A stretch of 28,100 bases of DNA from a virus: positions 1-28,100 of the IMG/VR virus record IMGVR_UViG_3300032278_000091; one strand, given 5' to 3'. Positions 7,180 to 16,964 of this stretch are shown piece by piece. A model generated the notes under the pieces. The model was not told the DNA's origin and ran no database searches. It saw nothing but the letters and a program-made list of their open reading frames with translations. The translations under genes were made by a program, and so were the position numbers. Within the stretch, counting starts at the first letter, position 1. Each line of letters opens with the position of its first letter.

Positions 7180-9987
7180 ATGGCCGACAAGGTTGACATG
7201 AAGCAAGAGATCAATGCGCTTGAGGAAGAGCACAACAGACTCGTTGAAACGCGCATAGCAAGAGCCAAGGAATATAATGCCCTTATTGGCGAGGAATATG
7301 ATCACTCGGCCGCAATTCTAGAAGCCCAGAAAGATCTAATCGCGCAGTATGAACAGCGCCTTCAGTTGATGACCATGGCCAAAGAAGACCGAATGGAACT
7401 AGTTGACGCTCTTGAGCGTGAGGCAGACATTCTCGAAGCACAGGTCGAAAGCGGCCTTAAGACAGCCGCTGCAGCGCAAGAGCGCTTAGAGGAAATACAA
7501 AAAATACAAGAAAGCCACTTACAGATATCGATGATGTCAGAAGAGGAGCTAGCAACCGAAAAAGAGATCACCAGCGCGCAAATCAAACGAATGAAAAATC
7601 TACAAAAAATTGAAGCGCTAACAAAAGATCTTGCTAAGCAAATAGCTGGCACTCTTAATTCGATGCTTGGCATAAGAGACGCGTCCAATGACATCCTTAC
7701 AAAAATGGGCAAACTTAAAGGGCTAGGCGGTAGTTGGGCCAAAACCATAGCCGCCGCGGCGAAAGAATTCTTTAGCGCAGAAAACAGAGTCAACATGTTC
7801 GCTTCTGCTGCCGACAAAATGAAGGAGAAAGCGTTTGCTCTAGGCGCCATGATGCTTAAGATGGTGAGTTCTTTGGACAAATCGCAAGTTGGTTTTCGGA
7901 CGGCCACCGGAGCGGGCAAGGAGTGGGATGATCGAATATTAAGCCAATGGAAAAATACAAAGCATCTTAATAACTCACTAGAAGATACGGTTAAAGCAAA
8001 TCAGAGCCTCTACGAGGGCCTTTCAGGGTTTGCGAACATGTCTGCAAAAGCGGGCGATGAGCTAGCTAATTTCACCAGCGGAATGGAGCGCGTCGGAGTG
8101 TCAACTGATGCAACAGCAGAACTTCTTCAGAACATGCAAACCTCGTTTGGCTATACAATCGAACAAGCTCAAGATGCGGAGGTAATGTTTTACGGCCTAG
8201 GCAAGGCCATTGGCGTATCAACAAAAAAGATGATAGCCGATTGGAATGCGAACGCAGGCGCCCTGACAAAATTTGGCAAGAAAGCAAAAGATATTTTCAT
8301 GAAAACTGCAGCGACTGCTCGTGGTTTAGGCATGGAAGTCAGCACTTTGTTAAAAATAACAGAAGGTTTCGATACGTTCGAAGGCGCCGCCGACAAAGTT
8401 GGTCAATTAAACGCAATGCTCGGTGGGCCTTACCTAAACTCCTTGGAAATGCTTGAAACAACAGACCCGACCGAACGCGTGAGAATGCTTGCGCGCGCCG
8501 TTGAACAAGGGGGCCAATCGTGGGCGACTATGGGCTACTATGGCAAGAAGGCAATTGCAGAAGCCGCGGGCATGTCCGTAGAAGAGGCTAGCAAAGTCTT
8601 TGGCGCCGGGGCAGCAGGCATCGACGCGTGGTCCGCAAAACAAGCAGAAGCCGCAAAAGAAGCCGAAAAATTGGCAGCAGAACAGAAAGCTAATAGTGAT
8701 ATGGGCAGACAGTGGATGAGAATCCTGAACGATTTATCCGCCGCGCTTATGCCACTGGTTGATACCTTCCGCGGCTTTGTTCAGACAATCTCCAATCTGG
8801 GTTTAACAAGCAAGCCAGTTATGTATACATTAATAGGTATATGGGGCGCCATGAAGCTATTACAATTCTGGGCAGCTATGGCAGCAGCAAAAACAACAGT
8901 TTTGAATCTTGTCACCGGCACTAGTCCTGCCGTCGACGTCCCAGCCGCGGCCGGTAAGGGCTTCCTGGCTAAAGCTACAGCGTTTCTTGGCGCGGCATCA
9001 GGCGCCGCCGTCGCCCCAATATTGGCTGTGGCCGCCGCTATTCTAGCAGGCGGCGTTGCCGTTGCAATAATTGTTTTAAGTCTTGCCGTTTTGGCTAGCT
9101 CGATGCAGGGCCTAGGGGCTAATGGCATCACGCTTATTGCTGTTATGGTTCTACTAGGGGTGGCATTTTGGGCCGGAGCGCCAGCAATTACAGCATTTGG
9201 CATTGCCGCTGGCGTCGCCGCCACCCCGATAGGCTTGGTTGCAGGCCCGCTGTTTTTAATTGCGCTAGGCGCCGCTCTTGTTGGCCTCGCGTTTGCAGCA
9301 ATTGGCTATGCAATCGCTGCGATAATCGATTCTATTGTTGGGCTTATTGCTCTATTGATTGAAAATCACGAAGTGGTGCTGAAAGTAGCCGGGGCCCTTT
9401 CTATTATGGCCCTCGCTGCAATTGGTTTAGCGCTAGCGGGCTTCTTTGCAGCTTTGGCCCTAGTGGCCATGGCTGGCGGTGTCTTTTTGCTAGGATTAGC
9501 TCTGAAGATAATATCAACAGAAGACCTGCAGGCCATGGGCAATATTTTTCTAGGGATAGGGAACATAACTTACGCTACGGTCGGCGCTGTCTATATGATG
9601 GTCGATGCGATCAAAGAAATGGCCGAAGCAGCAGACGATATCGAGTTTAATGATTCGAAGTTTGAGGCAATCAGAAAGACTGTCGACGCAATGGCATCGA
9701 CAAAGGGTTTGAACGCCAAAGTGCTAGCTGCAACAACACACACAATAAGGGCAATGTCCGATTTAACACGATCAAGCGCAGAGGCGCGAGTTGAGCCAAT
9801 GCAAATGGCGGTTAACCTGATCAAAGAGATTAAAGGTGGCGAAGGCGCCACCTCTGGCGCCGGTGCTGGCAGTACCAGTGCTGCAGGCGGCGGCCAAACT
9901 ATTGTAATTGAACTTAATGAGCGTGAATTAGGCCGAGCCGTGAATGCGGTATTAAGCAATAAATATAATTTAGCGAAATTAACCTAA
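7180..9987 (+). CDS. Tail tape measure protein
   Basis: This 935-residue protein has the classic tape-measure layout. Residues 1-150 are a charged coiled coil (repeated Leu/Ala with Glu, Lys, Arg). Residues 150-520 are helical and Ala-rich. Residues about 545-800 are strongly hydrophobic with many Gly/Ala/Ile/Val stretches. The C-terminus has a short Gly/Ala/Ser linker (near 890-905) and a final 'TIVIELNERELGRAVNAVLS' segment. Tape measure proteins set tail length and enter the tail lumen; the hydrophobic part may insert into the host membrane. At the usual 0.15 nm per residue this would give a tail of roughly 140 nm. T4 gp29 (590 residues) is the functional counterpart. A GGGGAG precedes the start. 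Confidence 0.88.
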   Translation: MADKVDMKQEINALEEEHNRLVETRIARAKEYNALIGEEYDHSAAILEAQKDLIAQYEQRLQLMTMAKEDRMELVDALEREADILEAQVESGLKTAAAAQERLEEIQKIQESHLQISMMSEEELATEKEITSAQIKRMKNLQKIEALTKDLAKQIAGTLNSMLGIRDASNDILTKMGKLKGLGGSWAKTIAAAAKEFFSAENRVNMFASAADKMKEKAFALGAMMLKMVSSLDKSQVGFRTATGAGKEWDDRILSQWKNTKHLNNSLEDTVKANQSLYEGLSGFANMSAKAGDELANFTSGMERVGVSTDATAELLQNMQTSFGYTIEQAQDAEVMFYGLGKAIGVSTKKMIADWNANAGALTKFGKKAKDIFMKTAATARGLGMEVSTLLKITEGFDTFEGAADKVGQLNAMLGGPYLNSLEMLETTDPTERVRMLARAVEQGGQSWATMGYYGKKAIAEAAGMSVEEASKVFGAGAAGIDAWSAKQAEAAKEAEKLAAEQKANSDMGRQWMRILNDLSAALMPLVDTFRGFVQTISNLGLTSKPVMYTLIGIWGAMKLLQFWAAMAAAKTTVLNLVTGTSPAVDVPAAAGKGFLAKATAFLGAASGAAVAPILAVAAAILAGGVAVAIIVLSLAVLASSMQGLGANGITLIAVMVLLGVAFWAGAPAITAFGIAAGVAATPIGLVAGPLFLIALGAALVGLAFAAIGYAIAAIIDSIVGLIALLIENHEVVLKVAGALSIMALAAIGLALAGFFAALALVAMAGGVFLLGLALKIISTEDLQAMGNIFLGIGNITYATVGAVYMMVDAIKEMAEAADDIEFNDSKFEAIRKTVDAMASTKGLNAKVLAATTHTIRAMSDLTRSSAEARVEPMQMAVNLIKEIKGGEGATSGAGAGSTSAAGGGQTIVIELNERELGRAVNAVLSNKYNLAKLT

Positions 9988-10004
9988 TGGGAGATTAAAG
10001 TATA

Positions 10005-10808
10005 ATGGCAGATGTTGTAGATGGCATAGTTTCAGAAGCAAAGGAGTCCGCGGGCACCGATGAAGCACTGACGTACGTAGACTCTGTTTCGGCGTACGCT
10101 CAAGCTAAGGGTCTTACGATCAACATAAAGCACGTGCCTTCTGGAAATGAAGTTGCGTTTCACGCGTTTTTAACAAGTTTTTCTGATGACTACAAAACAG
10201 ACTGGGAATCGACGTCGGTATACGGGAGAATGGATCCCATAGAAACGTTTAAATCAGTCCAAAGAGTGATAACAGTTGGCTGGAAGGTTGTTTCTCAAAG
10301 TGTGAAAGAGGCAGAGCAGAACTTAGCGAATTGTAGCAGGTTGATGACTTATATGTATCCCGCCTACGACGGCGAAGACGCGGTGTTGGAGGCGCCTCCT
10401 ATTTTGCAGATTAAATTTTCAAATCTTATTCAAGATACGAGCACCGGCGGCGGCCTATACGGCCGGGTGGATGGAGTTAAATACGCTCCGGTGTTTGATA
10501 CAGAGGGCTTTTTTGACATGGGCCCAAATCACCTATTGCCAAAAACAGTGCAGCTTGATTTGACTTTTCACGTTTTCCACACACACAATTTGGGATGGTC
10601 ACAGGGATCGTGGCGCGACGGCGCCTCCGGCTTTCCTTATTCGTCCAATACAAAAGCTGAAGGCGTCGGCAAAGGCGACTTACATGCAGTTGGGCAGATG
10701 GTCTATGGACAATCGGTAGTACAAACGGAAACCCCGGTATCTGGTCAGTCAGATATCGATCACCCGAATATAATTGATGAGGCCAAACAGAATCAGGTTT
10801 CAGAATGA
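10005..10808 (+). CDS. Baseplate tube-initiation/cap protein (gp48/gp54-like)
   Basis: This 267-residue protein lies directly after the tape measure. Its core reads 'FHAFLTSFSDDYKTDWESTS' then V-Y-G-R-M-D-P-I, then 'EAEQNLANCSRLMTYMYPAY', then 'APPILQIKFSNLI'. I recognise this pattern from baseplate/tube-initiator proteins of T4-like and jumbo phages, where a tube-like beta fold nucleates tube assembly on the hub. Which of the T4 pair (gp48 or gp54) it corresponds to cannot be decided from the sequence alone. The C-terminal about 60 residues are polar and probably flexible. The gene order tape measure, initiator, gp53-like, hub supports the role. Confidence 0.6.
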   Translation: MADVVDGIVSEAKESAGTDEALTYVDSVSAYAQAKGLTINIKHVPSGNEVAFHAFLTSFSDDYKTDWESTSVYGRMDPIETFKSVQRVITVGWKVVSQSVKEAEQNLANCSRLMTYMYPAYDGEDAVLEAPPILQIKFSNLIQDTSTGGGLYGRVDGVKYAPVFDTEGFFDMGPNHLLPKTVQLDLTFHVFHTHNLGWSQGSWRDGASGFPYSSNTKAEGVGKGDLHAVGQMVYGQSVVQTETPVSGQSDIDHPNIIDEAKQNQVSE

Positions 10809-10830
10809 AATACAAAAAGGAGAGTAAATA

Positions 10831-11172
10831 ATGCCGTTCTCTAGATACGATGAAAGAGCCGTACGGTTCAATGATGAAGAACTTTACAAGAAAACGTTTA
10901 AAAAGCGAGGGCTTAAGCACATATCACATTATACTACCCCCAACTTTCCTACGATGACAGCAGAGCAAGTTGGTAATTTATCGCTTATCGAGCACACTTG
11001 GAGGCTTGGCGACAAGTTTTATAAATTAGCCTATAAACATTATGGGCAGTCAAACATGTGGTGGGTTATTGCTTGGTTTAACAAGACACCAACAGAATCC
11101 CATGTTAAAAATGGTGATATAATACACATACCGGCGCCGTTGGATCGGGTGCTGTTTTATTTAGGTCTATAG
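10831..11172 (+). CDS. Baseplate wedge protein, gp53-like with LysM-type domain
   Basis: This 113-residue protein has a strong ribosome site (AAGGAGAG). The C-terminal half, 'HTWRLGDKFYKLAYKHYGQS' then N-M-W-W-V-I-A-W-F-N and 'GDIIHIPAPLDRVLFYLGL', is a LysM-like fold as found in T4 gp53 and in tail protein X of other myoviruses. In T4, gp53 locks adjacent wedges around the hub; LysM-type proteins here act as structural clamps rather than binding peptidoglycan. It is shorter than T4 gp53 (196 residues) and has only a short N-terminal arm before the LysM-like part. Confidence 0.72.
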   Translation: MPFSRYDERAVRFNDEELYKKTFKKRGLKHISHYTTPNFPTMTAEQVGNLSLIEHTWRLGDKFYKLAYKHYGQSNMWWVIAWFNKTPTESHVKNGDIIHIPAPLDRVLFYLGL

Positions 11173-11188
11173 GGGGCAGTTCGAACTA

Positions 11189-14100
11189 ATGGCCGATATT
11201 AAACCACCGCCGCCAAAAGAACCAGCTAACGCGGAGTTGCAGGCTGCCAAGGCACAACAGTTTGAAGAGCAGTGCTTTTTAACAGATCACATGTCAGTGA
11301 TAAAAAACACGCCAGCCGTTAAATCCGCTATGAATTCAAACGTTTATAAGGAACTGGCACGAGTTACAGGGGAGCCCGGGTCTATTCTGAATTCTTTGAC
11401 TAGGCGCGGCAAAGTAGAAGATTATTTGAAAATGACACCACTTGAAATAAGCTCAATGGTGCCGAATTTTAGACTTTTTAAAGCGCTGTATGACAGCCGC
11501 GGCAACAAGGTCGACGAGATTGAATTTGTGTTTCCCGACAACGTTGACCTCCAAACCATAGAAGCAATAGGTAAATCTGGTGTAGGTCGACCCAAGGCCG
11601 TTGGTCTTAAGAGCTTTAGCTATGAGCACGATTCATCGAATCCTGCAAATTTGAAAGTGCTTAAAGCGAAAATGACAATCCACTTTCAAAACATAGAAGC
11701 TCTTGTTGGCAAGGCGTTTACTTTCTCCCACAAGGGCGGCCGCAAGAAGTGCGAGAACGTCCAGTGGCTAGATCTAATCAGATATGGAAAGTCATGCAGC
11801 GGTGAAGAAATAAAAGATGCTAGCTCCCCACCAACGATAAAACAAATCAACACTGCATTGGAGCAAAAAGTTGTCAGCAGGACGGAGCCTTATCAGAATC
11901 TCTTCGATGCCAAGGCGACCAGCACGCACGGCGCCCCGGCCGTTCCCAAGAGTTGGACCGTTCAACACGAGCTAGATTTTCGAAAGAACATGAAAAAACA
12001 CCTGCCCGGGTTCACAAGAAATTCGAATTATTATAGAGTCAAGGTGCACCTTGGCTGGAAAACAAACGCTGGCGCTATGTCGCACAGTTCAAAGCCATCG
12101 GAAATGCTCGACTTGGTCAACTCGCTAGGTTATACGCTTTTTTTGGACATAAACCAACACAACATCAATTTTAAACAGGACGGCTCAATTGAACTTGAAA
12201 CTACATGGGTCGGCTCAATTGAGGGCGCCTTTATGAGCCCAACCATGGATATTTTCTGGATTGATGAGAAGACCATGACCAACCATATGAGAGAGGAAAG
12301 CCAAAAAGCTTTCAAAGCACTTGATCAAGAGCTTGATTCGGCCCGGAACAAGATGCACCGGGCAAACGCCCGCTTAAACCAGGAGAAGGCGACATCCCAC
12401 CCGTGGTTCGGCTGGACCTCTCAAAAGAACATCGATGCCGACGCAAAGGCGAAGGCCGCATTTGCCGACGCTAGCAATGCACGCAACAACGTCGAGACTT
12501 TTAAGGACGCATCTGCACAAGTTATGACTCTCCGCTATAAGATGTTTATAGAAGAGTTTTTTGAGCTACTAGCCGAAGGCGGCGGCCGCCTTTTTTATGT
12601 GGACGTTAGTCAAGAACAGATTGGAGTAACCCAGCAGGAATGGGCTAGCGGGGACAAGAGCAAGGCCATGGGGCGCGCCAACAAGGGCGACGCTGGAATA
12701 AAGCGCCAAAAGGCTTTGAAAATAGGGCGCGCCCGAATGGGCTCAGGGGCAGAAGAATTACAGGGCATTACACAAAACGCCGTGAATAAGGTTGGCGATG
12801 TAGGCACGGCGCGCAAAACAAAAGAAAGAAAAAAAGTCACAACCAACGCGGTAACTGGCTTCTCTGCCAAGAAGGGATCGAATAATGAAAAGGATCTCCG
12901 CGTGCACTTCTTTCTTTTTGGAGACCTTATAGAGACCGCACTTAAGACATTGACAAACCACGAAGCTCAATATTGGGCTGAAAATCAAAGTGGCGGAGGG
13001 ATGACAGTCGCCCTCGGACCTGTTCAGTGGCAAGACCCACGCGCTGAAGCGAAATCCCCGTTCAGTCACAACATAGCAGACGTTCCAATTTCTTTAAATT
13101 TGTTTATGCGATGGTGGATTGACACCGCTGTGGCGCCTATCAAGCCAAAGTGGCCACTGCGCCAGTTTCTCGCAGATGCGACGTCGCAACTTGTTTTAGC
13201 GGCGATGGGCCGCGATTGCGTAGCTACTGATGCCGCGGCAAAGACAATGAATGTGAAAATGTCGTCTCTCACCTTTCCAACGAAAGCCAAAAAGGCGGTG
13301 ATAGCACGTGGCAAGCGAACAAAGGCGTCCGACCTGCGCGGCAATCCTCCTGCGTCTAACTGGAAACCTTCGGAAGATCTAATGCAGGTGTTGTTTGTTT
13401 ATGCTGAGTCTAACAACCCCGGATTTTTGTATTCTGATGCGAAAGACGACGCGAAATTGGGGGTGTTACACTTGGGGCTAGGAAGAGACCACGGCCCAGT
13501 TAAAAAGTTTAATTTTAAGAGATCTAACCAAAGCGGCCTGAGAGAGGCAGTTATTGAGCGTGAAGGTGAAGCTTCTGACGGCGAATTGGCCAATCATTAT
13601 CGCTGCGCAGTCGACGTGATCGGCGCTCCTTTTTTCGTGCCCGGCCAACTAGTGCACATAAATCCAGATCTTATTGGATTTGGAAAGCAAACTGCCAAAG
13701 AACTAAATATGTCTGGTTATTATCAAGTTCATAAAGTTGAGGGAGTATTAGAAAGTGGCAAGTTTGACACGACTTTAGATGCAATCTGGGTAACGCACGG
13801 CAAAGACCCACTCGGAAGATCTAAAGCAGGCAAACCACCGGCTACTACCGTCATCGACCCAGCAACTGCCGGTGGTCCAAAAAGCGAACATCAGGTCTAC
13901 CAAACAAAAATGGAGAAAGCGAAAAAAGAGCATGATGATAAGATCACAAAGGACGCTAAAGCTAAGAAGGCCGCGGCAAAGGGCTACTGTGAAGAAGTCA
14001 CAGAGCAGTGCATGAGCGAAGCCAAAGCGGCCGCCGACCCCCTATCCGCCGGTTCCGCCGCTGGGCACCTTGCTGCGCAGAAGGATTATGCTAAACTACA

Positions 14101-14533
14101 GAAGTTGAAAGAAGCTCAACAAAAAGAGGAAGAAAAAAAGAAAGCGGCATATGAAGAAGCTCAAAAACAACATAAAAAAGACCTCGCCGCGACCTCCCCC
14201 GATCCAAAATCGCTAGAACAAGCCGCTCACAAAGCGGGCGTCAAGGCCGCGGCCAAGGTGGCGCCACCAAAGGATCCTCCTAAAGAGGAGCCAAAGTCCG
14301 ACGAGGCCCCGCCGTTCGAGCCCCCACACCCTTCGTATCCCGATAAACATAATTCGGCTAAATCGGCCGCGGGTTGCTTTACTGATTGGCCAATTAATTT
14401 CTACATAGGAGATAAAGCGACCAAGGCAGATTGTAAAAAGGAATGGGGCAAGGGCTGGTTCGTGAAAAAGAAGGTTAAAATTGGATCCACAACTGTAAAC
14501 CGCCAGTACTGGAGGACCGAAACGCCATGTTAA
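11189..14533 (+). CDS. Large hub-like baseplate structural protein
   Basis: This 1114-residue protein has several parts. Residues about 60-190 contain 'EDYLKMTPLEISSMVPNFRL' and 'AVGLKSFSYEHDSSNPANLK', a pattern I associate with large-phage virion proteins. A middle region includes coiled coil (about 365-420) and a structural domain. Residues about 800-880 hold 'FVPGQLVHINPDLIGFGK' and 'SGYYQVHKVEGVLESGKFDT', resembling the beta domain of gp27/D-type hub proteins. Residues about 895-1060 are a long Lys/Ala/Glu-rich helix and Pro-rich linker. A final module has three Cys. Position after the gp53-like gene fits a hub or a hub-spike carrier. The exact homologue is uncertain; no lysozyme or spike motif was recognised. 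Confidence 0.6.
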   Translation: MADIKPPPPKEPANAELQAAKAQQFEEQCFLTDHMSVIKNTPAVKSAMNSNVYKELARVTGEPGSILNSLTRRGKVEDYLKMTPLEISSMVPNFRLFKALYDSRGNKVDEIEFVFPDNVDLQTIEAIGKSGVGRPKAVGLKSFSYEHDSSNPANLKVLKAKMTIHFQNIEALVGKAFTFSHKGGRKKCENVQWLDLIRYGKSCSGEEIKDASSPPTIKQINTALEQKVVSRTEPYQNLFDAKATSTHGAPAVPKSWTVQHELDFRKNMKKHLPGFTRNSNYYRVKVHLGWKTNAGAMSHSSKPSEMLDLVNSLGYTLFLDINQHNINFKQDGSIELETTWVGSIEGAFMSPTMDIFWIDEKTMTNHMREESQKAFKALDQELDSARNKMHRANARLNQEKATSHPWFGWTSQKNIDADAKAKAAFADASNARNNVETFKDASAQVMTLRYKMFIEEFFELLAEGGGRLFYVDVSQEQIGVTQQEWASGDKSKAMGRANKGDAGIKRQKALKIGRARMGSGAEELQGITQNAVNKVGDVGTARKTKERKKVTTNAVTGFSAKKGSNNEKDLRVHFFLFGDLIETALKTLTNHEAQYWAENQSGGGMTVALGPVQWQDPRAEAKSPFSHNIADVPISLNLFMRWWIDTAVAPIKPKWPLRQFLADATSQLVLAAMGRDCVATDAAAKTMNVKMSSLTFPTKAKKAVIARGKRTKASDLRGNPPASNWKPSEDLMQVLFVYAESNNPGFLYSDAKDDAKLGVLHLGLGRDHGPVKKFNFKRSNQSGLREAVIEREGEASDGELANHYRCAVDVIGAPFFVPGQLVHINPDLIGFGKQTAKELNMSGYYQVHKVEGVLESGKFDTTLDAIWVTHGKDPLGRSKAGKPPATTVIDPATAGGPKSEHQVYQTKMEKAKKEHDDKITKDAKAKKAAAKGYCEEVTEQCMSEAKAAADPLSAGSAAGHLAAQKDYAKLQKLKEAQQKEEEKKKAAYEEAQKQHKKDLAATSPDPKSLEQAAHKAGVKAAAKVAPPKDPPKEEPKSDEAPPFEPPHPSYPDKHNSAKSAAGCFTDWPINFYIGDKATKADCKKEWGKGWFVKKKVKIGSTTVNRQYWRTETPC

Positions 14534-14569
14534 AAACGACTATTAGTCCAAAGCGGAGGGTAAATAATT

Positions 14570-15754
14570 ATGTTTGATTTCTTAAGCCTGCCCGGGAACA
14601 CTGAAAGTATATTTTTAGATTCTTTGCGCGCCCAGAACCACGGCCCACAGACATCATTTTCAAACGTCGTCGACTTTACTCAAGATGACCTCTTTTATTT
14701 TGGGCGCACTGACCCAGTGGGCAACGCTGTAATACTTTCAGAGGTTAATTTGAGTCAACTACAATCGCCTGGCTCGGATACACTTTTTGCGGTCGACTTT
14801 GTTGCAGACGCATTTAATGATTTTCGGAATTATTACAACGCCGAGGCTGCCTCGGCCGGGGCTTTGTCCACCGATACGCGCATTGGAATAATCAACCCGA
14901 AGTCAGCGTGGGAGTCCACTGACCAAGAGTATGATGGCTATATTGCTCAAATATATAATATTTTTGTTGGTGGGTATTTAAAAGATGGGAATAGAGAACA
15001 AAAGCTTCACACGTTTAAGGATTTCTTGGATCTTTTTTTTAAATATTTAGATTTTACTGCGGGAGCTACACCATTTTCATATACAGGTTATCTTTTATCT
15101 CGTGACGTTAGCCCGGCAATTAGTGGCCTTTTTATTAATACCCAAACCCAAACCGAGACCGATTTAGATCTGGTCTGGGACTGGTTCAACGACAATAATT
15201 TTTCTTTTTACGTCAACACCGCGCGGAAATTTGGATTTAACATAAACGCGCGCCAGCCATGGCAGCTTGTCGCCAGTCTAGGTTCGGAACCCATGCGCAA
15301 ATACATGAGCGCTTATGGTGTCAACCCGGATAATCTGTATGATGAATATTATCTTCCAACCTTTATGTTAGACGTTCCCAGTATTAAGCTTTATACAAGA
15401 GAGTTTTATGATACCTATCGATTGGCATATCCAGCAGTTACAAGCGTCAAAGGGACCGTGTGCGCGTACCAGAAAAACAGAATCGGCGAGTTGCCGATAC
15501 CTGAGATAGAGTCTCTGTACTCTGTTGACCAGCGAGAGATTATAACTGGGGAAGGTTACGCTACGAACTATGGGGCAATATTTTGGCTGATCGCGTATTT
15601 TAACCTGCGAGTAAAAGAGGCTCGCATCGATTGGTCAAAAAATACTCATTTTAAAATTCTAAAAAAAGCAATAAAATTTCAAAAAGGATTTGACTTTCGC
15701 ACAGCTTTGCGGTATATTAATGAACAGGTAAAGGCTAATACTCCGCGGATTTAA
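14570..15754 (+). CDS. Unrecognised protein, probably virion structural
   Basis: This 394-residue protein has a GGAGG ribosome site. It is aromatic-rich and acidic in its first half, with no signal peptide, membrane segment or enzyme motif that I can identify. The C-terminus contains 'NYGAIFWLIAYFNLRVKEAR' and a basic end 'FRTALRYINEQVKAN'. It is the last gene of the baseplate run and ends 4 bases before the polymerase gene. The context suggests a baseplate or wedge component, and the composition fits a virion protein, but no family assignment is possible by eye. Confidence 0.6.
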   Translation: MFDFLSLPGNTESIFLDSLRAQNHGPQTSFSNVVDFTQDDLFYFGRTDPVGNAVILSEVNLSQLQSPGSDTLFAVDFVADAFNDFRNYYNAEAASAGALSTDTRIGIINPKSAWESTDQEYDGYIAQIYNIFVGGYLKDGNREQKLHTFKDFLDLFFKYLDFTAGATPFSYTGYLLSRDVSPAISGLFINTQTQTETDLDLVWDWFNDNNFSFYVNTARKFGFNINARQPWQLVASLGSEPMRKYMSAYGVNPDNLYDEYYLPTFMLDVPSIKLYTREFYDTYRLAYPAVTSVKGTVCAYQKNRIGELPIPEIESLYSVDQREIITGEGYATNYGAIFWLIAYFNLRVKEARIDWSKNTHFKILKKAIKFQKGFDFRTALRYINEQVKANTPRI

Positions 15755-15758
15755 ATTA

Positions 15759-16952
15759 ATGCTTTTTCAAATATTAGACGAAAAAAGAAACTGCCCTCTT
15801 GTGTATCATAGCAATCGGCTAACTAACAAACCTTTGCCGAAGTCCAAAGAAGAACTAAGAACGTGGTCGTATGGAGATTTTCTCGGCGATAAGCCAGTTC
15901 AATATGCTCAATTTTATTGTGGGGGTCGGACAATTGATGAGGTTTGCCCGGATCTTATGTTGGATGAGTGGCAGGCGGTGCGTAAAAAGCTTAAAGCATT
16001 TTACCGTTCAGTGCGCGAAGCGAAGTTAAACTTAGATGAACATTGTTTTTACGATATGGTACCGGAACAATTTTTGTTAGATTATTGTGCGATCAAAAAT
16101 AAAATAACCCAATATATTTTTAATGTATACGAAAAGCCAGCAAATTATGATTTTCTTGTGAATCTTAAAAAGATCTCGTATGAAATAAGCAAGCGGAAAT
16201 TAGATTTAGACTTGAGTACTTTAACCCCTCGCATGCATGAGTATAGGGTTCGACAGTTTGCTAAGAAAGTAAAAAAATCAAACCCTCAAATACAATATAA
16301 TATATTTGGCAGCAAAACAGGTAGGCTAACAACTTTAAAAGGTTCCTTTCCAATCTTGACTATGGACAAGTCATTTCGAAAAATCATTAAACCAAAAAAC
16401 GATTGGTTTGTTGAGTTTGATTTTAATGCTGCTGAACTTCGAGTACTGCTGGGCCTTTTGGGAAAGGAACAGCCGCAAGAAGACATCCATACGTGGAATG
16501 CTAAGAATGTATATCATGATTCGGTGACAAGAGAGGAGGCAAAGAAAAGAATCTTTGCTTGGCTGTACAACCCCGAGTCACAAGACAAACTTTCCAGCAA
16601 ATCCTATGATAGAGGCTTGATATTGAAGTCTCACTGGGATGGGGGCAAAGTACACACCATTTACAACAGAACTATCGAAGCTGACGAATATCACGCTCTC
16701 AACTACACCATTCAATCAACTGCGGCAGACTTATTCTGTACTCAGATGCTTAAGGTCTGGGAAAAGATAAAAACTAGCAATTCTCACATCGCCTTCTGCA
16801 TTCATGATTCTTTAATTATTGATTTTTCTGAAAAAGATATGAATATTTTGTTAGACTTGAAAAGAACTTTTTCGGAGACAGACTTAGGAAATTTTATGGT
16901 TGGAGTCAAAGTGGGAAAAAGTTTCGGAGAAATGAAAGAGTTGCAGCTGTAA
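15759..16952 (+). CDS. Family A DNA polymerase, polymerase domain only
   Basis: This 397-residue protein carries the motifs of the Pol I polymerase domain: 'SKTGRL' (185-190); motif A 'FDFNAAELRVL' with the metal-binding Asp221 and Glu226; motif B in the O-helix with R258, K262, F266 and Y270 at the standard four-residue spacing; 'IQSTAAD' (318-324); and motif C 'HDS' (His349-Asp350). The usual Gly after the O-helix Tyr is Asn. There is no room for a 3'-5' or 5'-3' exonuclease domain; the first about 180 residues are thumb-like. It would extend primers in phage replication, with the 5' nuclease supplied by the separate gene at 22376. T4 uses a family B enzyme instead. Rhodothermus phage RM378 is reported, from memory, to have a similarly split family A polymerase. 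No ribosome site is evident, so it may depend on coupling to the preceding gene. Confidence 0.88.
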   Translation: MLFQILDEKRNCPLVYHSNRLTNKPLPKSKEELRTWSYGDFLGDKPVQYAQFYCGGRTIDEVCPDLMLDEWQAVRKKLKAFYRSVREAKLNLDEHCFYDMVPEQFLLDYCAIKNKITQYIFNVYEKPANYDFLVNLKKISYEISKRKLDLDLSTLTPRMHEYRVRQFAKKVKKSNPQIQYNIFGSKTGRLTTLKGSFPILTMDKSFRKIIKPKNDWFVEFDFNAAELRVLLGLLGKEQPQEDIHTWNAKNVYHDSVTREEAKKRIFAWLYNPESQDKLSSKSYDRGLILKSHWDGGKVHTIYNRTIEADEYHALNYTIQSTAADLFCTQMLKVWEKIKTSNSHIAFCIHDSLIIDFSEKDMNILLDLKRTFSETDLGNFMVGVKVGKSFGEMKELQL

Positions 16953-16964
16953 CTGGGAGAGAAG

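Noticed and set aside
7174-7181. T4-like late promoter TATAAATG before the tape measure
   Set aside because: It differs from TATAAATA and overlaps the start codon, so transcription would begin inside the gene.
8781-9959. Long minus-strand open frames opposite the tape measure
   Set aside because: They are Ala/Pro/Thr-rich mirror images of the hydrophobic plus-strand gene, with no ribosome sites.
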